Shown here: positions 9,505 to 22,027 of the stretch, in pieces
Numbering within the stretch: the first letter of the stretch is position 1
Layout: each line of letters begins with the position of its first letter
Source of the DNA: Euprymna scolopes
Lineage: Eukaryota > Mollusca > Cephalopoda > Sepiida > Sepiolidae
Length of the DNA stretch: 41,177 nt
NCBI GenBank assembly: GCA_024364805.1
Contig: CM044488.1
Coordinates: 128,570,594-128,611,770 of the forward strand
Direction of reading: 5' to 3'
Made by a program: the position numbers and the translations under genes
The notes under the pieces: generated by a model
The model's database searches: none
What the model saw: only the letters and a program-made list of their open reading frames with translations
Told to the model about the DNA's origin: nothing

Positions 9505-12120
9505 TATTCTCATTGTTAGCCATGGCAAGGATAGCAGACTAATCTAAATTATATGGATTATCAATCCTAATTTAAAAATTCTGAAACAATAATTCTTTAA
9601 GAAATTTTTATATTTTAGAACGCTGTGACAATGCGGTGCGTGTGTGTGTGGGGGGGGTCGGAAAAACTAAAAAAGGGGGAAAAAAAAACAGTAAAATAAA
9701 ATTTTGTGTTTTGCCATACATGGATATCCGGCATGTGCATATGTTCCCTAGACAACTTTGATAAGGAGGTTATACTTCGAAATATTAGAACTGCACCTCT
9801 ATAAATTAAGGAGATAGTGATAAAAAAGTTATTACCTACAAGTGCCAAAAACCCATATATCGTATGTCATTTGTTTTTCAGGAAAGGGGTGGGGAGGATA
9901 TTATTTCCAGCATCTTTAATCCCATGCCACACATCCTTCCAGCGGTGTCACATTTTTCCAAGGTATAAAAATTTCTTTACACACAATGCTTAAGACAAGC
10001 TATAACAGTTTCTTATAATAGTTACTATTTGTTCAATCACGACCAAATGAAATTCAAAGTTTCAAAATTGACACCTTTAAATTGAACTTGTGTTATCTTT
10101 TAAAAAAAGGTTTTTGTGAATAAAAATATAATTTTTAAAATTAGCTAAAATCTTCGTCTGTATCAAGTGAGAGATTATAAATATCGTAAATTTTTTTTGA
10201 TAGCACAATAAACCTAATATTTTATTTAATCGATAATTCCTGTAATCGGTTTGTAATCTGATAAATCTGATTATCTTGACAAGTACTAATAAACAAAAGT
10301 CAAATGAAACTCCTAAAAAGTGAAGTGTTGTCTGTAGACTTATAGTTTAAGATGTTAAAGGATGTCATTTTTTTTAACTCCTAATTTTATGTGGCATTCA
10401 CTGCAGAAGTCAAATAACTTAGCAAAAGTTTTAGCAATATTTTTCGATTGCAGGCTTCATTTCAGATATAAGTAAAAAAATAAATTTTCAAGTAATTAAA
10501 ATTGTTATTTGGCGGTCAAGAAGATAAATAGGATATGTTAGTCAGAGTCAGGGGTAAAATATGAAAATTTCAGACAAAATGGAATATTCGTTTATGGAAT
10601 AGTTTCTCAATTTTACTGACATCTCTCATGTGAACCTATTAATTTTCACATTTTTTTTTTACCATATTTTAATCGAGCAAACAAGCAGTCAGCTTTTTTT
10701 TTTATTTTGGAATATTAGTTTATATAGTAGTGAATAAGCCTGGTAACAAACTAGTAAAAATAAAAACAATAAAAAGGTTCAGTTCTGTTCAATAAAATTT
10801 ATTTACACTAAATATAGTTGAACAAATCAAACAAAATATCTTGGTTCAGCGTTATGTGTTAGTGTTTTCTTTTTTACCAGTCTGTTGCCATTCTTATCCA
10901 CTATTCCATCAACTAATTTTCCATATTTTAATCTTTTATCTAATTAAAAACAAAAGCAAATTTAGAAATGCCGAAAGTATTTTTTTTACATTATTAATTT
11001 TAATTGAAAAATAATGGCTCAAAAGCATTTTAATGATATTCCTTATTATAGAACTTTAAAAAAAGTTTATTAATTACAATAGTGGAAGGTAAATAGCGAC
11101 AGTTGAAGTCCATTTTCTAATTATTTCTATGTTTAAGGATTCTCGCTGCACTGACTGCAAGCTTCCTCAAAAATTCCTGAATATCCTCACGATTTTGCTG
11201 TCAATCCGTCTTGCTTGTAAATCTATTCATTTTCACTAAACTTTCTTTAAATATGTTTTGATTGAGCACCAGATTTGCAGCCTTCTTCAGCACACCTTCC
11301 TGTACGTAAGAAACTTATTATTTATGGTGGTCATTAAAGTTATTAAATGCAAGCACAAAGTAACAAAGTTTTCATGGATTTTATTTTTCTTAATTATACA
11401 TCATTGCGCAGTAATCTCCACACAAAGAAAAATGAGAGCGTCATAACAAAACTGACAACTCCTTTAGTCTAAACAGAATGTGAAGATCTGATCAGCCTAT
11501 TCCTCATGTGTCATTAGATAGAAGTCATCTTTCACATCAAATTGTGGCCAGATAAAAAAGCTAACATTGAATAAAATGATTTATAGAAAATCGATTTGTT
11601 TAGTTAAATGTAATTAGTCATAGTCCAGTCAGATAAACAAAGCCAGAAGAAAAGAATCATCAGTTCTGGCCAGAGTAGATCCCATGATCTAGCCAAGCCA
11701 GAGTTTCAAATCTTTATCTTCATATCCCAATTTTTTTTTGTTTGAAATATATTCCTTCAAATTCAAAATTAAGATCAACATTATTTCTAATATTTTCGAA
11801 AAAGTTTTTTAAGTACTGTTTTTTCTTAATTTAGTTGCAAAGCTCAATATTTAAATAGTTAAAAACAAGAGTTACAAAAAATAAGACAATATTCCAGGGC
11901 ATGGAGAAAAATTTTTTTTGTATAAGATGACATTTTATGTGATACTTAAATATTTACAGTTTAGTTTTATATTTGCTAAAAAAATATTAAAGAAAGCATT
12001 ATAATAGCATTAAACAAACAAAAAAAAAAACAACAAAGGCATAAATGGCATAAAATCAGAAAGCATAAGCATAAAAAAGCATAAAAAGTGCGTTTCACTC
12101 AATTTGTCATAACTTAAAGA
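9505..12120. other. AT-rich intronic or intergenic stretch
   Basis: Long AT-rich stretch with many A/T homopolymers and a degenerate run of gcataaa words at about 11990-12090. No exon with both splice sites and no known element was recognised. Confidence 0.45.
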
Positions 12121-12255
12121 TGGGCGAGTGATAAATGATAAAAATCATGATTTAACCTCATTGGAACGAAATCCATTTATCACAGGGGAAATAAGACAAA
12201 TATTCAAACATTAATCTTTCAAGCCAATTTGGCAGATGGACACGACTGGTCATTT

Positions 12256-12440
12256 TGACGTTGACAATCACCATTGGTCGAGCCGACAAGGCTCATTTGC
12301 ATGAAATACTTATCAGAGTTAAACATTGATATTAATATGTCATGTATTCTTATCGCTTAACGCACAGATTTAATGGATGCATCTGATTTCAGATGTGTCC
12401 AAGTCACTTTATAAGAGACTTGGTCTGGCAGTCAGTCCCA
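12256..12440 (+). promoter_or_regulatory. Promoter-like motif cluster
   Basis: In order on the plus strand: TGACGTT (CRE-like, 12256-12262), inverted CCAAT (attgg, 12273-12277), octamer ATTTGCAT (12295-12302), TATAAGA (12410-12416) and an initiator-like TCAGTC (12432-12437) about 24 bases beyond TATA. The stretch is less AT-biased and less repetitive than its surroundings. No gene was found downstream, so this rests on motifs alone. Confidence 0.3.
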
Positions 12441-12559
12441 CTTTAGTTTGAAATTAGCATTTTTTATTCATAAACGATATCAGCACTGCTAATTAGGTTG
12501 ATTTGAATGCATCAACTCTGGTCTATTGCTAAAGACAAAGAAAAAATAGGGGAGAGAAA

Positions 12560-13385
12560 TCAAGTTTTTTTTTGTTGAAGTTTTCTTTCTGGCAAAAATT
12601 ATTTATAAAACAATTTCCTTTTTAATTAGATAAATTATTTTAATTATTTTTTAATTATTTTTAATACCATAATTTGATTTTCCAGTTGATGTTATTTTTC
12701 ATAAAGTTTTCAATAACAAAGCAATTGGGCAAAATTAATGTTAATGTTAATTAAAAAAAAACAATTCTAATCATGCAAACATTGCAACAACTGAAGTGCA
12801 CTTCAAAATAATATTTTTTTAAAATGAAGAAGGGGTGGTAGGTGGACTCAAGTATTTTCATCAACAAGAAGCGACTCGAAAATGTCATGTTCTAGCGCTC
12901 ACTTTGACAGTTTGACTCCCTTTGTTCTTTTATTCACCCCTCCTTCACAATTCCTATGTCGACTTTATGTCATCAATTATTTGGTTTTCATTTCTACAAA
13001 TGAGCGAGTTATTTTAAGCATTTTGCACAAGTATAACATGTGCATGTGTACCTCCTGTCGGTAGAAAAAGATTTACCAAAATGGCTGACAATAAAAACAA
13101 GAGCAGAATATGTGTTTTATCTAAATACTATTATTAAGAATCCATTGAATGGTACTCAGATTTCGTACAACTACTTTCAATGAAAAAAATAAACATGCAG
13201 CTTATCGGGGTTAGAGTGGTAATCAGCTATCCAAGATTTATAGAGAGTAGTCAATGCATTGTGGATGTGTTATCGGCAACTCCTGTTACTCTCACTTCTC
13301 CTAATTTGTCCCTCAATCCTCATTTTAATGAGTGATTTTTCTGACAAAGGGAGAAGAAAAAGCTGTATTCTAGGTTGGCAGTATT
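12560..13385. other. Non-coding stretch
   Basis: AT-rich to about 12800, then more mixed sequence up to the LINE copy. No supported gene. Confidence 0.4.
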
Positions 13386-13439
13386 TTGTGTGAACAGTCG
13401 CCAGAGACAGCGGAAATTTTCTGTTTCTATTTCTATCTT

Positions 13440-13598
13440 TGCAGTTATGTCACTAATAAGCATGCTGGAGGTAAACGTTTTAACTGGGCTGATGTTATCC
13501 GCTTGATAGTCAGGGACCTGAACCTTGGATTAACCACTAAGGAGGCTGTCCTATCAGCAAGTGCCAAGTATTGGGACTGCTGTATTGCCATTTGGTGA
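13440..13598 (+). pseudogene. Unassigned short frame upstream of the LINE endonuclease
   Basis: Reads GGKRFNWADVIRL and then GLTTKEAVLSASAKYWD, with codon-like composition. It may be the end of the LINE first ORF or an unrelated piece. No domain recognised. Confidence 0.35.
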
Positions 13599-13796
13599 AT
13601 GGATTCTGGACCATGCAATAGCTTTTGGTGGGCCTTCTCAATGCCATATTAGTGGGTAATTGTTACAGCTTAACCTTATGTTTTACAAAAAAAAATAAAT
13701 GAATAATAATATATTTTTTCGTTTCTTTTACTCTCTTACTTTCCCTCTCTGCCCTGCTCTAAGTCTGTTGACTTATTCCACAAATCCCAAAACTCC

Positions 13797-14330
13797 ATGA
13801 AAAGTTTCCAGAAAAAATACATAATTAAACCCAGATCTCCAACTTCCAACGTAAACCGCCACTACCATGTCTCCTCCTCCAACATCAGGGGTCTATGCTC
13901 CAACCTTTCAGAGGTTGAAACCCAATTACAAGAGACTAAACCAGATTTATTATTCCTAAGTGAAACTGGCATTGAACCAACTATTTCCTTAGAGGAGTTT
14001 GTAATTATAGGATACTCTAACTTAATATCCAAATTTGACACCCAAAATCGCTATGGGCATGGAATATGTGCCTACATTAGAGATGGCTTTCCATGTCATA
14101 GGGACATCTCCAGAGAAAACCTTAAATCCCCCTATATGTGCTTCCGGTTGCACTTGCTCACACTATTGTTTATATTTGTCCTCTATTGACCCCAAAACAG
14201 TGGAGTTACAATCTTTAAAAGCATATCTGAGAAAATTGACCACATCCTGTCTGTTCATCCTTCGGCTAACATTCACGTCTGTGGAGATGTGAATGTTCAC
14301 AATGTGGAATGGTTAGCCCACTCAAACAAG
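13797..14330 (+). pseudogene. LINE copy A endonuclease domain (broken)
   Basis: APE-type endonuclease, which nicks target DNA for target-primed reverse transcription. Visible motifs: SSNIRGLCSNLSEVE near the start, KPDLLFLSET (the catalytic Glu region), then after a frame change near 14170 the HVCGDVNVHNVEW block matching the GDFN-H box at about 14276-14312. The frame is interrupted more than once. Confidence 0.8.
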
Positions 14331-14829
14331 ACAAATAATGAGGGGGAGGTTCTATCACTATTTCTCCATTGCTTATGACCTCACTCAGATTGTTCACGAA
14401 CCCACCAGTGTGCCAGACACCGACGATCAATATGCAAGTCTCCTAGATATTTTTTCACAGCTTGCCCGGAGTTATTTTCATCTTTTGTTCTTTCTCCACT
14501 GGGATCTTCCAACTACTGTTGTATCAATTAAGAAAAAGCGAAATGTCATAAGTCCTCGGACATACCTCTCTATCGTACAGTATATCAATACTCTATGGCT
14601 GACTGGGATAGAGTCTGTGCATCTATATAAGATTTACCTTTGTGTTCCATGTTTAAAAAGGATGTGTCCTCTATAGTATCAGACCTGACGGAATGGTTAA
14701 TTAATTTTATTACATACCCTCTAAAAATTCCAGCAAAAATCTAACAACTAGCTGTGGTTCCCTCCAGAATGTGCTGCTGCCATTGCGCACAGAAATCACT
14801 TTTTCCGTTGCTTCCAACATAATAGTTGT

Positions 14830-16020
14830 ATTGAGACTAAATTCGCTTTCAAAACTGCCAGCAATCACCGTAAAAGACTAATAAAGAATGCAAGAGAACT
14901 GTATGCTCAGTCCAAAGTGGCTGAGCAGCAGCTTGGTTCTTACCAGTTTTGGCAAATAGCAAACAGGATCTTAAACAGAAGCGCATACTCTATCCCAACT
15001 ATCATCAATGGACTTGAGGTAATCTCGTCAGCATCAGACAAAGCCAAACTCTTTTGCAATGACTTTGCAGCTAATTCTACCCTATGCTACCGAGGACGCC
15101 AACCCCCCATATTTACTCCTGTATCAGAAAACATGCTATGTGACATACAAATATCTGTGCGTGATGTTGCTAAGTTAATCAAAAACCTTCATTCCAGTCA
15201 AGCAACTGCCCCAACGGAATTCCAATTATAGTGCTGAAAAAGCTTCAACCAGAACTAGCTTCCATAATTACAAAGCTGTTAAAGCATTGTCTTAAGAATT
15301 GCTTCCCAACACTTTGATAACCTCGTCAGTATACCCTGTATTTAAGAATTCAGGTGATCGGTCATCTCCTCAGTACAGACCAATAAGTCTCCTGTGTGTC
15401 ATGAGTAAGTTACTGGAATCCATTAAATAGAGAAGTAGTCAACCACCTCAGCAAAAATAACCTTCTTAGTGACATGCAATATGGTTTTCATTCTGCTAGA
15501 TCTACAGCAGATGTGCTTACGGTTATATCTCATAAGATTAGCAAATCTCTTGACAAAGGATTCCTTTCTAGAGCAATTGCTCTTGACATATCTAAGGCCT
15601 TTGATAGGGTATGGCATAATGGTCTACTTCACAAGATCTCCAGCTATGGTATAGCTGGAAATGTCTTCTCAATTATTAAATAATTTCTCTCTGATAGGCT
15701 CATAAGAGTAGTGGTTGATGGGCAGAAATCAGAAGCTCATAGTATTAATGCTGGAGTCACTCAGAGGTCCATTCTGGGTCCAACTCTCTTCCTAATCTAC
15801 ATCAATGATCTCCCAAATCACATCCTAAGATCATCCGTAAACATTTATGCTGATATTACTACCATTTATGGCAGCACACCAAAGGCCGGAAACGATCAAG
15901 TTCTCTCTCCTCTGATCTTGAGCACATGGTACAATGGGGAAATAAGTGGCTGGTTACTTTTAATGCATCTAAAACCAAGCTTCTATTTTTACATCATCAA
16001 CGCTCTGATCCACATCTGAC
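14830..16020 (+). pseudogene. LINE copy A reverse transcriptase domain (broken)
   Basis: Fragments in order: an N-terminal linker (SYQFWQIANRILNRS at about 14940), QYGFHSARSTADVLTVI at about 15477, LDISKAFDRVWHNGLL (motif A, catalytic Asp) at about 15585, GVTQRSILGPTLFLIYINDLP (motif B; QGS has become QRS) at about 15752, and YADITTIYG (motif C; second Asp lost) at about 15848. Several frame changes and an in-frame stop near 15680 show it is dead. Confidence 0.85.
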
Positions 16021-16579
16021 ATCAATTGAAATGAATGGCTCTCGCCTAGGCAGGAGCTGCTAGAAAAGTTTTATCCTGCCTTGACAAAGTTTAAAATAGA
16101 CTTTGTAGCCTAGTAGGGGATGCCCTTTTCTCTTCCCTGTAACTTCTTTCACACAGAAAAGACGTTGCAAGCGTATTTCTGCTTTATTATTATTTTCATG
16201 GCAAGTGCTCGTCTGGGCTCTAATCTATAGTTTCCCTCCTCGCCAAACTTTCGTCTAGCTGAAAAACCATTTATAATTTTCCTCACTTTTTTTCTGTGCC
16301 TAAACAAACGGATTCCATGAGCAAAGTTTCATCTTTAGAACTGCACACCTGTGGAACTGTCTTCTGTTTTCCTGTTTTCCAGCTAACTACAATATGGTCG
16401 TCTTCAAGTCCAACATAAACAAGTTCTTGATGAGCTGTTCCCTTAAGCAATCCAATTTACCAAAGTTACACTACCGATTCCTATGATATGGTCCCATTGA
16501 CTACTGTACACTCTTTAACCCTTATCCTCGAATGGCCTCTGGGCCTTGATAAATGGTGACCCCTATGTAAAAATAAAAA

Positions 16580-17700
16580 ATTTGTCTTTGATAATGATGT
16601 TTTCATATTAAGGCTTTAACACTCTTTGCAAATTTCAACGAAAGATAAAACAATTTAAAAAAATTATTCTTATTCGAAATTCAGACTTTATAATCACGGT
16701 AGCTGCATGCTTCTCCATTTGAGCTGCCATTGTTAATTTTTAAATATAGAAAATATAAAATTAAATACTATTCCTGCTTTAGTAAAAATAGTAAGTCTTC
16801 AAATATCTTACATACCTCGTGTATACTCATACCCACATATACATGTGTGAAACTAGTAGATGGTACTGAATGGCAAGTTAATGCTGTTTTACAGAGGCTT
16901 GCTTATATTGGCCTTATATCTGCACTGACAAAGTGTCGGCTGTGGCTGGGTTAGTCCAATATTAAGAGATTTAACAGTCATTGTATCCAAAGATGTTTCT
17001 TCATATAACAACAATGATTCTACACAATATACCTATAGATAATTGTGAAAAGATGCACTTTTGTCCATTTGATCTCATTTTTAAGCACCCTCCCCTCCCC
17101 ATCACTTGGGGGAGGGGCAGGATGATGAATTTTACTAATCTTGTTTTTCTGCATAAATAACCCTTAATCCAAACTTTGGATTTTTAGAAAAACTAATGAA
17201 GGACATTTTAGATATTTTAAAGATTGCCCATTTGGAGCATGTTCATAATCCCCTTGGGGAAGAATCAGTTTTCCCAAAAGATTTGGTTCAGTTTTCTGTA
17301 TTTAGTCGTATAAAGTCATACAAAATTTTCTGACAGAAGACGAACAAACAGTGATTAACACTTACATGCTTTATGTGTAAACAAAAAAGTTGAGGTTATA
17401 TTTTTAAGCATACAAATCATATTTATTCTTCAATTCAATATATTGGATAGAATCATGTGAAAAGGGATTGTGTAAAAAAGATTGGCAGAGAGAACGACCA
17501 CAATGTGTTTAAATACCACCTTGAACTATTTATACCTGCATGCTCACCATTGACTTTTAGCAGCTTGTTTAACCACACAGCGACTTAAAAAAATAAAAAG
17601 TAAAAATATATCAAAAAAAGAAAACAAAAAAAAAAATCCAGCAATTCCACTGAAGTTGTCCCTAGTGCAGCTTCTGCGAGTTTCCATGAAGCTGGTGTGA
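16580..17700. other. Unassigned stretch
   Basis: AT-rich sequence with a short G-rich/C-rich hairpin at about 17088-17116. No gene recognised. Confidence 0.4.
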
Positions 17701-18300
17701 AGAAGTCATACAGCCGATAATGTTAAAGGCCATCTCATATGTTGCACTGAGTATAGGTTGAAGCCTTCAAAGTTCATAGGACTGCATGGAGCGTGTGGAC
17801 CAACCTCTAAACTCATTCTAGGTGCTGGATGTTCCAAAAGAGATAAAGGAGAGTGGATGTCGTATATCAGCATGGTTTGCACTAGCGGCATGCACAGTGA
17901 GACGAAGATTTGTCACTGTGGCAATGCAGCGGTAAATGACAAAAATACTGTGAGCCTTATTTGCTGTATGAATGAATTAAACAGAAAAAGTAAAGCAGGA
18001 ATCAACAGCCAAATCTGTGTTATCTCATTCATAAATGGGCAAAGAAGGAGGTTGCATTTATTGAGATTGAAACAAATTCCATAGTTTTTGATCATCGTCA
18101 GATTGGTGAAAGCATTGACAAAAATCTTCAAAGTAACTTCTGAGAGCAAGAATCTTGAAATTATTGGCAAAAAAAAAAGAAAAGAAAAAAAAAAGAAAAA
18201 AAAGAAAATGTTCTTGCAAATCATTGACAAACGCCAAGAATAAGAAACTTATTAAATTTTGGAGCATCTTAGTAATCATATTAGAAACACAAGACAGGGA
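17700..18300. other. Mixed-composition stretch, open on both strands for short runs
   Basis: 17705-17960 is GC-richer than its surroundings and open in one frame on each strand, but matches no family I recognise. A purine-rich low-complexity tract lies at about 18168-18210. It may be part of the same decayed element as the RT scrap at 18376-18440. Confidence 0.3.
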
Positions 18301-18375
18301 GCCATTGGTTTGCCCTTAAAAGGTATAGTCAGCAAACAAGGCTTTGACCCATCTCATCATTTGCGGTTGAAAGAC

Positions 18376-18440
18376 AGGTTTGGAGTTTGTAGAACAGAAG
18401 TCTATGATTCACCCAGTTTAAGGCTTTTGTGAAGTTATAA
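18376..18440 (-). pseudogene. Small reverse transcriptase scrap
   Basis: The minus strand reads NFTKALNWVNHRLLFYKLQ, which resembles RT motif A of LINEs (DF-KAFD-VNH--LL-KL) with the catalytic Asp replaced by Asn. It is too short to place in a clade. Confidence 0.4.
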
Positions 18441-18775
18441 GATGTAATTAGCATGCAATGCATCGAAGAGAACACCAATAGCTGTGTACTATCTTAGGGA
18501 AAATGCAAACATTGAATACAACAAAGAAAAAAATGCCATAAGATCTTTTGATAGTGTGCAAAGATGAGACTATTAAGTGCATGCAGAGGAATGGTATAAA
18601 TAAAAACCAATGAACTTGGAATAGAAAGAGAAGAAAAACACTTTCTGTGGTCAAAAAAACAGAACTCCTGTCTCGTTCGTTTCTTAGATGTGTTAGTCTT
18701 ATGTGCAAACGAGACTTGTTCTTCATAGCCTTGAAACAATAGGAAGTCTGTCTCTCTGTTAAGTTGTAGTTCTGC

Positions 18776-18795
18776 TCTGAGAGAGAGAGAGAGAG

Positions 18796-18836
<41 letters not shown>
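18776..18836. repeat. (GA)n microsatellite
   Basis: About 60 bases of imperfect GA repeats. The serine/leucine-rich frames on the minus strand are products of this repeat, not genes. Confidence 0.95.
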
Positions 18837-18840
<4 letters not shown>

Positions 18841-19294
18841 AAGAGACCTCCTCCAAACCAACAAATTATTTTCAATTATCCAAACTAGTGGCTAAGCCAA
18901 AAAAACTACAAAATGTACTTTAAAAACGAATTGCTATTTTTTCTTCTCTGCTTGCAATCTTTCAACGAAGCATTGTTTACTAGATTACAAAATCTATCCA
19001 ATCATTTATGTGACAAGATTTAAAGCAACAGAACCTTGACTAAAAAGTAATACTTTCTTCTATTGGCAATTCGTTTTGTTTTTAGGGTTTTTTTTCTTCA
19101 TATTTTATCAAATAAACAAATTAAGTTCTGATTTTAAATGCTAAACAATAAATTTTTGGTAATATTTACAGATTTAATTAGACTTCTATTTTAACAACCG
19201 AGACAGTTTAAACAATTAAAAAAAAAAAAAAAAAAAATGAAGATTTTTAAGCAGAATATTTTTACCTTTCGATAAATTGCAATATCTGTTTTAA

Positions 19295-19418
19295 TACTAT
19301 GCTTCATTTCTGTCCTTAGAGAGAAACCTCTGTAGACTAAGATAATTTAAATTTTTATCCCAATTTGGAGTGTCCCTTTTTGTAGAACTGGATTTTCTCT
19401 ACATTAAAAACCGACCTT
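19295..19418 (+). mobile_element. Fold-back family A, single-arm copy
   Basis: Matches the right arm of the 6298-6612 element: ttctgtcctt(a/c)ag, an aatttttat stretch, ggagtgtcccttttt, then gaactggattt...ctacattaaaaaccgacct. The opposite arm is absent. A weaker relative may lie at 39575-39665. Confidence 0.6.
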
Positions 19419-19419
19419 G

Positions 19420-20040
19420 TGTCTAACTGCTCTTGTGGGGATGCAAGAAAAATTGGGATATTTGCTTATTCAGAGAAAAGGTAAAAATGATTAAAACTAA
19501 CAAATTGTATTTCAAATAAAAGCTTGGGTGCATTTGCAATCATAAAGTTCACTTCAAAATCTGCCAACTTAAAAATAGCCAAGTTTGTTGTTCTTATACT
19601 TTTGTCGAAGAATGCGGTTTGGAAATTGGTTTGAATGAGTTAAGCTAATGTACTTATTCCTTGAATAATGGACTTACCCAGAGACTATAAATATAGGTGC
19701 ATTTACCGCTATGTGGTAGGGATTCGTGATATGTACTTCTGTAACATAGTTTTGCTAATACACCTTTTGTTAACTATCGAAAGACAATATTGTTTTAGAG
19801 ATATATAAAACCTGAAAGATCTCGTATAAAGTATTGCACTCAGACCATGGCTCCAGTCTTTCAACATAGAAATTGGAATCTAATATTGAGATTGTAACTT
19901 AAGGAGTGGCAGAGTTACACTAATAATGGAGATTGTTTACGTGTGTGTGTGTGGACAGAGAAAATAGCAATGTAGAGGAAATGCTTTCAGATACATAAAC
20001 CTTAATAACAAATTTGAATTGAATTACTGAATTTTTGAGA
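19420..20040. other. Unassigned AT-rich stretch
   Basis: No gene or element recognised. A short (TG)n run lies at about 19939-19952. Confidence 0.4.
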
Positions 20041-20049
20041 TGAGGGTTG

Positions 20050-20391
20050 GTTATTCATATTATTTCGATTGATCAGACTACTTTTCTCATCTTGAGTGAG
20101 ATTTTCACAACATTTCAGTTAGTGTAACCTCCAACCTTCAGGTGTATCTTGTTGAACTTGGAAATTTGGACGGAATTTCGAGCGGAACCCCTTATTTACT
20201 TCATGGGGGTAGCATGCTCTTGTTCCGTCAGCCATGACTGGATAGAGGTCTGAAGTAATTTGCAAAAAAGTACAATTGCGAATTACTTAAGACTTCTATC
20301 CAGTCATGGCTTACAGAACAAGAGCATGTTAACCCCATGAAGTAAATAAAAGGCTCCGCTTGAAATTCTATCACAATTCCCGAGTTTGACA
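20050..20391. mobile_element. Fold-back family B, split copy (main part)
   Basis: The left arm (about 20065-20265) and right arm (20278-20391) are reverse complements, for example tactgaagtc-type ends and the block catgactggatagaggtct against agacttctatccagtcatg, around a 15-base centre. The right arm stops at gagtttgaca, where a LINE has inserted; its missing outer end is at 22028-22087. No coding capacity. Confidence 0.8.
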
Positions 20392-20493
20392 GAAACATTT
20401 TTTTTTTTTTTTTTATTACATTTTCACCCCAAACAAGGCAAATTGCCACTTTGGTGTAGGGGGCTACTATCAGGGGCAACAACTACTGGGGTA

Positions 20494-21100
20494 CTATGTA
20501 GGGATTTGGGCAGCAAGGTGTCGGTTCACGTTACACTTGAACTTCTGCACGTCAGTACTGTTGGGGAAGCAGGGACCTGGAATGGAATTCCAGAGTCTTG
20601 CGGTTCTGGGGAAGAAACTATTGGAGTAAAAAGATCTTTTACATCTAGGGACCTCTACAGTGTGGGGGTGGGATCTAGTAGCCTGTCGGGTTTGTCGAGG
20701 GTGCTCGCGTCGTGGGGGCACAAGTGATTGCAGTTCATCAGAGCATTCACCACTAAAATACTTGTAGAACAGGCAGAGGGATGCAACATTTCGTCGATGG
20801 GACAGAGGCTGAAGCTTAGATGCCAGTTCAGGGCCTATCAGATTTGCGACTCTCTTTTGAACCTTGTCAAGGAGCGAGAGACTAGTAGCAGATGCACCAG
20901 CCCAGATGTGGCAGCAATACTCCATACATGGGCGAATGGTGGCCTTATAGAGGTACAGGATACTTTCGGGTGTTAGTAGTTTTCTAGCACGGTAGAGAGA
21001 GCCTACCTTTCTCGCAGCGGCCCTGGCAATGCCTTCAATGTAATTGTTCCAACTCATGTTTCCTGTGAACGTTAGGCCAAGGAGTTTGAAAGATGGACTC
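20494..21100 (-). pseudogene. LINE copy B C-terminal segment
   Basis: Follows the RT after a one-base frame change and reads SPSFKLLGLTFTGNMSWN, then RPCMEYCCHIWAGAS, KLQPLSHRRNVASLCLFYKYF, and FYSNSFFPRTARLWNSIPG, ending FKCNVNRHLAAQIPT and a stop. This thumb and C-terminal region with the LSHRR and R-LWN boxes is shared by many invertebrate Jockey/CR1-type LINEs. It is open for 187 codons. Confidence 0.9.
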
Positions 21101-22008
21101 TCAGATAAAGCTATTGGCCATTGCTATTGGTGGTAGAGAGGGTTTCTTGTAATTATTGAATGAAACTAGTTTAGTCTTGGCAGCATTGAACGCGACCAAC
21201 CACTTTTGTCCCCATTCCACTACAGATTGGAGGTCTTCCTCTAGTGTTTCTGCCATTTCTTTAGAAATGTGTTCATTCGTCTTCCTGTCGTGTCTGCCAT
21301 AGAGTGTAGTGTCATCAGCATATATACCCATCTCAGAGGCAATGTTGTCGGGGAGGTCATTTATGAATATCAGGAACAATAGAGGTCCAAGGATAGAACC
21401 CTGGGGCACTCCCGCATTTATATCATGTTGTTTAGATGTGCGACCGTCGAGGACTACCTGGATTTTTCTCTTATCTAAGAAGGATTTAATTATGTTAAGT
21501 ATTCTACCAGTGATACCGTAAGATCTAATCTTCCTGAGGAGACCCTCATGCCATACCCTGTCAAAAGCCTTAGATATATCTAGAGCTACCGCTCTGCCTT
21601 CCCCCGCTTTGTCCAGTGATTGGTATATACGTTCAGAGATCACGGTGAGGATGTCTGCTGTGGAACGGGCTTGTCTAAATCCATATTGTTTGTCAGTCAG
21701 TAGTTTAGCATCTGTAAGATGATGGACTAGAGCATGGTTAATTATGGTCTCAAATATTTTGGCAAAAAGTGGGAGGAGGCTAATGGGGCGATAATTTGAT
21801 GGGTCTGTCCTTTCGCCAGAATTCTTGAATACTGGTACAACAGAAGCAGTTTTCCAACAGCCCGGAAAGCAAGCTTCATTAAGACATTTGTTGTAGAGTT
21901 TGGAGAGAACTAGAGCTACTTCGGCTGAGCACTTTTTTAATAGCACAGCTGGGATAAGATCGGGTCCACATGCTTTTGAGGTGTCAAGGTTTTTTATGAT
22001 AGCATGCG
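21101..22008 (-). pseudogene. LINE copy B reverse transcriptase domain (one frameshift from its C-terminal segment)
   Basis: Open for about 280 codons from 21946, and the frame continues upstream to the truncation point (IIKNLDTSKACGPDLIP). Motifs: NYRPISLLPLFAKIFE, QYGFRQARSTADILTVI, LDISKAFDRVWHEGLL (motif A), GVPQGSILGPLLFLIFINDLP (motif B) and YADDTTLYGR (motif C, both Asp kept). The catalytic residues are intact, but the element lacks its endonuclease. A frame change at about 21100 (near the NSFI/ESPSF boundary) separates it from the C-terminal frame. Confidence 0.93.
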
Positions 22009-22027
22009 TTTTTTATGATAGCATGCG

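Larger units (their letters stand above)
13440..16575 (+). mobile_element. Decayed APE-type LINE, copy A
   Basis: A nearly full-length second-ORF region of a non-LTR retrotransposon of the Jockey/CR1-like group; the clade is not resolved. In order: an unassigned short frame, an endonuclease, a reverse transcriptase, a C-terminal segment with the RTA-LWN and FKSNINKF pattern (about 16330-16430), and a short 3' UTR ending in an A-rich tract near 16570. It carries numerous frameshifts and stops, so it is old and inactive. Same broad family as copies B and C, but a different lineage (the YADD box reads YADI here). Confidence 0.85.
20392..22027 (-). mobile_element. 5'-truncated APE-type LINE, copy B
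   Basis: A younger-looking LINE 3' half on the minus strand. Its 3' end has a run of 17 A (plus-strand T at 20398-20414) and its 5' truncation lies inside the RT domain. Flanks tttgaca (20385-20391) and ttcaaca (22028-22034) fit a diverged target-site duplication of about 7 bases. A 19-base unit is tandemly doubled at the 5' junction (21990-22008 and 22009-22027). Confidence 0.85.

Noticed and set aside
17706-18084. Overlapping open frames on both strands (61 and 108 codons)
   Set aside because: No domain or splice support. The composition suggests a decayed element, but none could be named.
18448-18864. Minus-strand serine/leucine-rich frames of 120-138 codons
   Set aside because: Their N-termini are translated GA microsatellite and the rest matches no family.
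20386-20976. Plus-strand frames of 82-113 codons
   Set aside because: Antisense shadows of the LINE copy B C-terminal segment.
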